A DNA stretch of 64,000 nt, taken from Pollenia angustigena (lineage: Eukaryota; Arthropoda; Insecta; Diptera; Polleniidae). Where the stretch lies: assembly GCA_930367215.1 (NCBI GenBank), contig OV884060.1, forward strand, positions 103,440,151 through 103,504,150, written 5' to 3'. The position numbers and the translations under genes were made by a program. Position 1 is the first letter of the stretch. Every line of letters begins with the position of its first letter. Below, piece after piece: positions 55,916 to 64,000 of this stretch. The notes below the pieces were generated by a model that saw only the letters and a program-made list of their open reading frames with translations, was not told the DNA's origin and ran no database searches.

Positions 55916-58524
55916 TTATCGCTCATCTAATTGGGTAAGTGCTGCAGTGTCTCTTCTTCTTAAGCGAGTGTGGCCGCCATGATTTAAAATATTTCGAGCT
56001 AGTGAATATGGGTGTTGTTCAAACCTTTTTAAATATTTTATTGCATATTTTGTAATCATAGATTTCACTAATGGCACCTTGAGATCCTTATGAATGTTTG
56101 AGTTTTTAACATACCAGGGAGCGGCTGTGATTATTCGAAGAAGTTTATTTTGGCGCCTTTGAATTTTGTCGATATTAGAGGCCGAGGCAGTGCCCCATAG
56201 TTGAATACCGTAGCACCAGATAGGCTTTAAGATAGAGTTGTAAAGTAGAAGCTTGCAATCGAGACTAAGGACAGAATTTCTTCCAATAAGCCAATGAATT
56301 TGAATGGCTTTTAGTTTCATTTGAGTTAATTTTGCCTCTATATGGCATTTCCACGTTAATCGCCGATCCAGATGTATATGTACCGAGATATTTTACATGC
56401 GAATGTTGAGGAATTATTTGATTATTGATTGTAATAGGGGGGGGGGGGGGAGGCAAGATTCCCGGCGCAAAGTGAATGTTATATGTACGAATTTTTGCTC
56501 ATTGACCATTATCCTCCATTGTCGTAACCATATTTCTAGTTGAAATATATGATGCTGTAAGTAACGCGATGCTTCATAACGATTTTCGTGGACGCTTAGA
56601 AAAGCTGTATCGTCTGCTAATGTTGAAGTTTGTGTATAGTCGCTTGTTGGCATGTCCGAAGTATAAATTAAGTATAATAGGGGGCCCAGGATGCTGCCTT
56701 GTGGGACTCCAGCGGCAATGGGCTGAGGTGAACATAAGAAATTTCCTTCTTTAATAATAAATTGACGACCGACTAAGTAGCTTTCTAGCAGCATGTGTGT
56801 GCTTGCTGGTAAATTTTGCTTCAATTTATGTTATAAGCCTTCATGCCAGACTTTATCAAAAGCTTGCGAAACATCGATGAAGAGTGCTGAGCAATATTTC
56901 TTTTCTTCAAATGCTTTTCTTATTACATTTACTATTCGATGAGTCTGTTCGATTGTGCTGTGTTTTCTTCTAAATCCGAACTGATGGTTTACACATAAAA
57001 TCGGTGTTAATTTTGAAACTAATAATTACTCAAACAGCTTTGACATATTTGATAATAAGCTAATAGGCCTATAAGACTCAACTTTTTAATGATCTTTACC
57101 TGGCTTTGGTATCATGGTAACTAAGGAAACCTTCCATTTTTGAGGATAGAATTCAAGGCGTAAAATAGCATTAAAAATAAAAACAATAATTTTCTTTGCT
57201 ATGCGAGGTAGCTCCAAAAGCATTTTATTACTAATTTTATCAACACCAGGTGCCTTCTTAGTGTTTAGGTCACAAATAGCCTTTTCGATTTCTCTTAACT
57301 CAAATCTGAGGGGAATAGCTGCTCTAGCAGCAACAGGTGGTAACTCGACCGCAATATTGTGAAATATATTTGGTGTAAATACGTTTTTCAAGTGACTAAC
57401 AAACTGATTTCCTTTTTCAATATCGTTTCTTGCCCAATTACCATTCAAGTTTCTTAATGGTGGCTTAGATATAACTGGCCTTTTTAGATTTCTAGCTGCA
57501 CGCCATAATGAGTAGTCAGATTGTGGAGTTGCATCAAGTTCCTTAAGATATTTTTCTAGAGAAGCCGTTTTCTGATTCTGCAGTAACTTTCTTAGCTTTT
57601 TTGTGCACTCTTTAAGTAAGTTTTTAAGTTGAGGGGATCTGTGCAATTGCCACTCTCTTCGAGCCCTCCTTTTTTCAGACAAAAGATGCTCGACATCAGT
57701 GGAATATATATTAATAGTTTCTGTTTTTTTTGGGGGCAATATTAGGAATGTTGAACAGCTAGTTTCAGAAAACTGTCAAAATTGTCAATAGAGCGATCTA
57801 CATAATCCGGTGAACTGAGCGCAATATTTTCTGTGCAATGGGTACTGAGATATTTTTTATATTTTAACCAATTAATTTGCGTAGCTGTCGTCGGAGGTAC
57901 AATTCTATTGGGGTTTATTATAGTAACAATTGTAGGTGTGTGGTCGGAAGATAATTCTAGGGAAGCTTCAACCTGAATCGTTTGTATGGGAATGTTTTTA
58001 ACCACGCCGAAATCGATGACATCTGGAATTTTTTGATGATCAGTGGGCCAATATGTTGGTTGTCCGCTCGCTACCACATTTAAAGCCATTTTAGAAATTG
58101 TGTTAAATAAAACACGACCCTTTGGTGCTATAAGTCGCGACCCCCAGAAGGTATGTTTAGCGTTATAATCGCCAGCGGCAAGGAAACACGGTCCTAATGA
58201 TTTAAAATATTTATAATATTGGTCCTCCCATATTGAAAATCTAGGCGGGGAGTGCTTGGAGATAATCTTCACGATGATCACACATTAGGTAGTGTTTGAC
58301 TCGGGTTTTTATTAAAATGGCAGAACCTCCACAAGCTCTATCTCGTGGGTCCTTGGTATCATATAGTATATAACCATTTATTTTAAACGTATTTCTTGAG
58401 GTCGAATGAGTTTCAGAAATCATCATGACATCAATTTGTTTATTTTTAAGAAAGTATTCTAATTCATTTTTATATTGGCGGATGCCGTTTGCGTTCCAAA
58501 AACAAATTTTTAAACAGTTTATGG
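55916..58524 (-). pseudogene. ORF2 of second jockey copy, frameshifted
   Basis: Endonuclease (SETHSTSRNTFK; GDYNAKHTFWGS; SSDHTP) and RT (KKAPGVDKISNKML; AAGVPQGSILGPLLY) are all recognisable but split over at least five frames. The catalytic FADD has become LADD (STLADDTAF). Breaks lie near 58260, 57740, 57090, 56825, 56440 and 56300. The start codon position now reads ATA. Confidence 0.9.
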
Positions 58525-58526
58525 TT

Positions 58527-61062
58527 TGTTAAGTACAGCTTGCAATAACATCGATTGCATTCTAAGCATTTCCTGCATCATATTACCCATTGTGTTCGTA
58601 AAATTATTTACTGTTTGCACTGATGTTTCCATGGTTTTTTCCAAACGACTTAAATTAGAAACCGGAGTTTCATCATTACTTGGCGAGGCACCTTGCATTG
58701 GCTGATTGTTTGATTTTAGGACGTTAGCGTAAGAGGTTCTGTTATTACTAGGCTGGGGGGCTTGAATTTGTAATGTACAAGTGGAAAAACATTTGTATTG
58801 TCTTTTTTAATTGCCCATAAGCCATTTCCGATTAGTTAAAAATCCTGATTGACCTTGGTGTCAGGGTATGTGCACATGTTTAACGAAATAAAACCTCTTT
58901 TAAAAATATATAGCTATGGCGCTTGGGAGCTATTAAACTGCTAGCTAACAGTCTGGTCGGGTGGGTTCTTGCCTGCTTATATCTTTTATCGCACATAAAC
59001 AACTTGTACTTTTAAACATAATAAAATAAAACTCCCTTGCCTCTGTTATAGAGTGATACATTAACAAACAGAATAATTTAAAGTTAAGACTGACGGCATC
59101 AAAAAAAATATGAGAATATATCTACGGTAACATCAATTTTCTAAGTGTAGGGCACCCAAGATATTGCCGGGGCCAATGCCTCATAACCCTCCCTACCGTA
59201 TGTTTCAGTGGCGTAAATTTTACAGAAACCCTAAATGTTCCCACCCTAACTCATTCTACATCCGTAAGAAATTATTAAAATTTAAAGATTCATGTTTGAT
59301 GCACAAAATATTATTGTTATCGATGTTTGGTTTTAGAGTTACCACTGTAATTACAGTCATCAGTAGAAAGTTTTACTTATGCAATTCGAATAATTTATAT
59401 AAAGATAGTAATGTAAATAATGTAAAAATGTGTCTACCTTAATAGAATTTTAACGACATATGTAAATAATATATAGATTTTAACTAACTTATTACATTAA
59501 ATTTTATAACTTAAGTAATATACACAGAAACGCATTTAATTGCTAGAGAAAATTTCATAAAATCCATATGACTGGTAGAAACAAATTGTAAAGAATCGAA
59601 CATAGCGATATTTAAGTTATCCCTTTGGGCTGGAAGTTTGAAACAAAAATCTAGATGGCATACATTTAAAATGCATGATTTGGATCTACCCAAAAATAGC
59701 AAAATAACAAATTTATTTCGATTTTTGTCTTTTTTTTTTTTTTTTTTTTAAATATTTTAAGTCGAGAAAAGCTTAGGGTATACAGTGTACACTACAAATT
59801 GTATTTGTGTTTACTTGATTTGCAACCTGCATTTGAGGGGTATTTGTTTTCAGTCCAACCGTCTGCTTGACGATATTATATGCAGGGCATCCTCTATAAT
59901 TGGCAGTGTGATTACCGCCACAGTTGCTACATTTTTTTACGTTGGGGTCGGTTTTAGACTAATCGCAAAAAACTGTACCGTGTAGTTCACCACATACTAC
60001 GCAGACAGGGGGTAAGTAGCAGTATGCCTTGGTATGGCCAAATTCTTAGCAGTTTAAGCACTGAACAGGTCCATTTTTTTTGTGCGGCTCTTCTATAGTT
60101 ATTCTTTTGTAGAGAATATATTTTAAATTGTAAATAGGATGTGTTTCGTTTTTTTTTAAGTTTTACGTCGCCGGGTTCAAACTCCACTCGAAAAAGTGGT
60201 TGGGGAATTTTTTCTCTATTTTAAATATTTACTACATGTTTTACCTTAAAGCCTTTTTTCTAGGAATGTTTTTACCTCTTCTGGGTCCACACATGAGTCA
60301 ATACCCTTAATCACTACCTGTAGACCTTTACTGCTTTTCAGTTGGTAGGTATAAAAGTTTTTTTTAAGTGTTTCAAAGTTTCTTTAATATTTTGCGAAAA
60401 TCATTCTCATGATTGACTTGTATTTTTGTCTCGTTTATACTTCCACGCTTGATAGCCGCTACGTAAAACGAATTTTCACCTATCACCGATATCAATTTCT
60501 TTCTGAGCTCATTTGAATTTTGCTCCCTAAGATATATCGGGGGAGGCTTGGTGGTTTAATGACGTTTGGTGCTTCAGAGGATTCATCCTCCAGAATTGCA
60601 AAACGTTTTTGAGTATTTATTTTATCAAAAGATGGTAGTTTTGAGGCTGAAGCAACTGCTGCAGAGGTGGGGCTGCGTCCCCGTTTAAGCACTGTTATGT
60701 ACCTGTCCATACCAACTTGTAGGCTTTTGACAATTTTTTACAGGGGGGTTTTCCATTGCATTTGTGTTTGAGTTCATGGTATCATTTCCCAATAAATTTG
60801 TTTTTGACGTCACGGCAATACTTGCTGGCCTGGCAACACTTGTCACCAAATCTAGTTGTAGTTTTTTTAATGGGTCACTATCCACTGTTTTTGTAAACAC
60901 CGAGGGTGATAGGGAACGTGTTCGAGTAGTTGGCTTAGCCGTTAAATAGTTTATATTATTTTGTTTAGTTTTATTTATTTCTGCATTATTTTCATTTGCA
61001 TGAACTAAAACGTAAACGTTTCTTTCATTTTGTCTTAGTGTTGTTTCACTGTTCGTACTCAT
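58527..61062 (-). pseudogene. ORF1 of second jockey copy, interrupted
   Basis: Starts with the same MSTNSETTLRQNERNVYVL, and keeps NTQKRFAILEDE and the zinc-knuckle region, but has multiple frameshifts. A TIR insertion (58770-59795) lies between the knuckles and the helix-prone C-terminus. The first knuckle cysteine codon region is damaged (stop before the CxEFGH block). Confidence 0.88.
58770..59795. mobile_element. TIR insertion in ORF1, GTARTGTACA ends
   Basis: Comparison with the intact ORF1 shows 1026 extra bases. The left end GTAATGTACAAG and right end (complement GTAGTGTACACTG) are inverted. Flanking gaatt/aaatt suggests a short duplication of about 4-5 bp. A poly-T run lies at about 59731-59749. 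No coding capacity is recognised. Confidence 0.7.
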
Positions 61063-61628
61063 GCAAAGAGTGGTTTTTCACCGTTTTGCTTTGCTTTTAA
61101 TATTTTTATTATTTATTGTATTACAACAACACAAAAAATAAGAAATTTAAGCTTAAATGTTTTTGTTCAGAATATGTATACATTAGAGTGGGTAAATTTT
61201 TTTGCCCACCAAGCGTATAGCAAAATCTTAATCTACACAAAATTCTAAGAACTTTTCCTAAAGAAACCATGTTTCTAAAACCAAAATCGAGGTTCCGGGT
61301 TTTGACTTGAAAGTTTGGTGCTCAGAAAATCTGGAAAAAATAATACTTTTTTGGATATATTTATTTATTTATTGGTGAATAGTTGGCCTGTATCGCTGAA
61401 AAAGGGTTTGTTTAAAAGAAAATTCTCTCAGCTTTCTATATCTGTGCTCATTTTTAGAAAATTCTGTACATAAATAATTGGTTAGGAGACTTTTGTCAAA
61501 ATGTTCATAGTCAAGCTGCTAAAATAAAAAAAATTTTTTTTATTTTTTATTAAAACCCAATTTTCTATTTTAAAAAGTCACTACCTTTTTAAAAAAGGAA
61601 CTAAATGAAAAAAAAAAATATTTAATTA

Positions 61629-61972
61629 CCCAATAAAAATTTTTCTCATTTTGCGAAGCACTAATGGTACATTTAATAAAATAAGCGCAAAGTTATGCGC
61701 TACGGAAAAAGACATACAGAAATACAGTAAAGTAAATGAAAGAACTCTCAAAAACTTTAAAGAAAAATATGATTTCAAGTGGAACGGCATTCTCTTACTA
61801 CGAAGCAGGTTTGTAAGGGAGAATTTATGTGTCAAAAATGTATTGGTTCAAAGTGGGAAGACGCCGTATAAAATTCATGTCTTCCGTAAGCGCAATGGTA
61901 AGCTAAACTTGTATGTTTCTCCCTTACAAACCTGCTTTGTTCAAAGATCCATTTTTTTTTTTTTTTTTTGGG
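61629..61972. mobile_element. MITE of the CCCAATAAAAA family, nested in the hAT element
   Basis: From cccaataaaaatttttctca through gaagcactaatggtacattt to cccttacaaacctgctttgt, it follows the 4118-4534 element closely. The right terminus is obscured by a poly-T run before ggg. Non-coding. Confidence 0.7.
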
Positions 61973-62297
61973 TAACAACTTTAAAAAACAATGGCCAAAC
62001 CGAAAATTAAACCATTACATTCTGGGTCACAAGGCCCAACATAACCTCTAAACCATAACAGCACTTATAAACTTATGCGTTTAATACGAGTTATTGTACA
62101 TTTTTAAATATTGTTGGGTATTCTTGAAAACGCGTCGAAAAAGTGAAAATTTTTATTAAAAACAAATTATTTTTGTTTACCATACAATTCTAAAATGGAA
62201 TAAACGTGAGAATTTTAACGGTAAATTGTGTGATACAACGATAGAATTACAAACGTTTCAGTTTCTCATTACCTATTAATTTTCTGTTTTTACACAT

Positions 62298-62590
62298 TGA
62301 AAGCAAAACAAAATCATAAATATTTTGTAATTTTGTTGTTGCGTTCTACAAAAATTCATGTACCGTTTTAAAATTTCTGAATTATAGTTAGACAATTCTG
62401 AAGTACAATTGGAAATGGTGCAGTAAGAAACATAGGCCGTAATTATGTAATTCGTAACGTAACGTCAAAGAATTTCTGTAGAAAGCAACAACAAAATTAC
62501 AAAATATCTATGACTTTGTTTTTGCTTTCAATGTTATTCTTTGGCGTTACGTTGCGAATTACATATGTTTCTTACTACACCATTTCGAAT
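62298..62590. repeat. Palindrome inside the hAT element
   Basis: cattgaaagcaaaacaaaat ... acaaaattacaaaa-type stretches are mirrored at 62478-62533, and ggtgcagtaagaaacata at about 62417 is mirrored by tatgtttcttactacacc near 62563. Two interlocked stems suggest a further nested foldback unit. Confidence 0.65.
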
Positions 62591-63805
62591 TGTGTTTCAG
62601 AATTTACTAACTATATTTCAGAAATTTCCAATTTAACTTCAAAAATTTCCAATTGTAACTTCTGAAAGTGTCCAATTGTATTTCAGAAATTTATGTTTTT
62701 ATAACTAATACAAATTTCTAAATTAGAAATGGACGATAGCATTTTGTCTGAGCCACCATTGAGCATTTACCGTTTACTGATCTAGGGTAACCGGAACATA
62801 TTCAGGGAACTGAGCGATTTGTAAAATTGCTTACCAATGTTTCCCACGTGCCATAGAATGTAACCGCGATGATATTTTGGCAGTTACTATTAAAAGCCGC
62901 AACAGAATACCACGAATGGATAGCAAAAAAGATATTGTTTGTAAATTGCAGCTATAGGCCGAAACTTTATTTATTTACCCCGGCTTGGCCCGTTTGCGTT
63001 TTAATAAAAAATAGAATAAAAATAAAAAATATATTTTTTTAATTTTTTTATTTTCAGTTTTTGCTTAAATTTTATTTAAAGAAATTTTCGTTTAATGAAG
63101 TTTTGATTAATGAATTCTATTGCATTTTGACAAAACATCTTAAGTCAAAATCAAAAAGTTGAAAACATGGTGTTAATCGTACGAATTTTCATTCAAAAAA
63201 CATTTTTGCTTAAGTTTTTAAAATTTTGTATTATAAACAAAATTTTTCTTTAATTCTGGTTATATTATTAATTGAAAAAAATGCTTTTTCATCGAGTTTT
63301 TTTAAAATCTTTTTTGCTCTCTTCTCTCCACTTAAGATGTTTTGTCAAAATGCCGCAGAATTGTTTTATTTTATTCAACTTTGAATTAAAATTTAGTTAG
63401 ATTATTTTATTTAACTTTTGTGTATCAAAATTGTAACACTTTAAGGCTTCTTATCAGCTTGACTATGATTATTTTGACAAAAGTCTCCTAACCAATTATT
63501 TATGTACAGCATTTTATAAAAATGAGCACAGATATAAAAAGTTGAGATAATTTTCTTTTAAACAAGCCCTCTTTCAGCGATACAGGCCAACTATTCACCA
63601 ATTGCAATAAATATTTCCAAAAAGTATTTTTTTTCTAGATTTTCTGAGCACCAAACTTTCAAGTCAAAAACCGGATCCTCGATTTTGATTTTAGAACCAT
63701 GGTTTCTTTAGGAAAATTTCTTAGAATTTTGTGTAGATTACGATTTTGCTATACGTTTTGTCACTTTTTTTGGGCCCGAACAAATTGACCCACTCTAGTA
63801 TACAT

Positions 63806-64000
63806 ACATACATGTATGAACATTCATATGTACATATGTATACATTTTTTACTTTTTTATTTTATTTAATTTTATCGTTTTAATTGTTCACTATTATGTT
63901 AAATAATTTAAAAAACTAAATATATTAAGGGTCCTCATGATATCGTTTATAAGTCTCGTAAACTGTGCAAACTGTGCATTCTTACGCCCTCGTAAATGAA
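63806..64000 (-). other. 5' leader of the second jockey copy and window edge
   Basis: To about 63925 the complement matches the intact leader (acataatagtgaacaatt ... acgataaaattaa). The last 75 bases do not match and may be host DNA or a divergent leader start. Confidence 0.5.

Larger units (their letters stand above)
61184..63797. mobile_element. hAT-type foldback element, TAGAGTGGGT ends, exact 8-bp duplication
   Basis: TAGAGTGGGTAAATTT at the left and its inverse at the right (ending gacccactcta) are flanked by gtatacat on both sides (61176-61183, 63798-63805). The inverted arms extend about 340 bases (for example cctaaccaattatttatgta on the right mirrors tacataaataattggttagg on the left), much longer than ordinary hAT TIRs. 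The interior holds a MITE and a palindrome but no transposase frame. It sits in the 5' UTR of the second jockey copy. Confidence 0.92.
55756..63925 (-). mobile_element. Second jockey-clade LINE copy, broken and interrupted
   Basis: Mirror of the 33-kb element: poly-T (its A tail) at 55756, complement of AATAAA beside it, ORF2 remnants 55916-58524, ORF1 remnants 58527-61062, and a leader to about 63925 interrupted by a hAT element. Identity to the intact copy is high by eye (a few per cent different), so the family was active recently. The 5' end and target duplication could not be fixed, and homology fades near the window edge. Confidence 0.88.

Noticed and set aside
1..64000. LTR retrotransposons, tRNA or rRNA genes, CRISPR arrays
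   Set aside because: No long direct terminal repeats with TG...CA ends, no cloverleaf-capable A/B-box sequence and no spacer-repeat array were recognised by eye. A tRNAscan or LTR search could still reveal small or degraded cases.

Overview
This window looks like intergenic or heterochromatic DNA from a higher fly (brachyceran Diptera, perhaps a calyptrate). I infer this from three things: strong A+T bias with poly-A/poly-T tracts, the retrotransposon clades present (jockey-type and I-factor-type LINEs, both RNA-copied elements without LTRs), and many small TIR transposons. There is no operon, no rRNA or tRNA that I can recognise, no CRISPR, and no clearly conserved multi-exon host gene. The only intact long open frames are the two ORFs of one jockey-clade LINE.

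Layout. 1-13 kb: small TIR elements (TA or 4-bp target duplications), a broken IS630/mariner-like transposase (about 3.5 kb), a 533-bp tandem duplication (8.4-9.4 kb) and a small candidate spliced gene (11765-12065). 13274-20229: a 7-kb element with hAT-style ends and an exact 8-bp target site duplication, holding tandem satellites but no transposase frame. 20-30 kb: nested MITEs, Helitron/DINE-like fragments and LINE fragments, including a pogo-like element that keeps a transposase helix-turn-helix remnant. 31-33 kb: a decayed LINE with RT and RNase H (LOA/R1-like), interrupted by two MITEs.

33035-37774 is the centrepiece: a complete jockey-clade LINE flanked by a 13-bp target site duplication, with intact ORF1 (zinc knuckles) and ORF2 (endonuclease plus reverse transcriptase) that overlap in an ATGA. 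A second copy of the family (about 55756-63925, opposite strand) is broken by frameshifts, a 1-kb TIR insert in ORF1 and a 2.6-kb hAT element in its 5' UTR. Smaller fragments of the family lie at 3.96, 25.6, 27.6 and 30.65 kb.

37.8-45 kb holds a hAT MITE and two DINE/Helitron-like elements placed head to head, one with six ~153-bp tandem monomers. 45.2-51.5 kb is an I-clade LINE (endonuclease, RT, RNase H, TAAA tail) interrupted by two TIR elements, each with a perfect 8-bp duplication. One of these contains a G+C-rich palindrome of 82-bp units. 52.2-54.8 kb carries a broken DUF4780-like ORF split by a MITE, and 55.35-55.74 kb a second broken IS630/mariner-like transposase.

The nesting gives a relative history. 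Old LINE and DUF4780 copies were hit by hAT-like and TA-target MITEs, some of which were hit again, while the 33-kb jockey copy is uninterrupted and probably among the youngest insertions.
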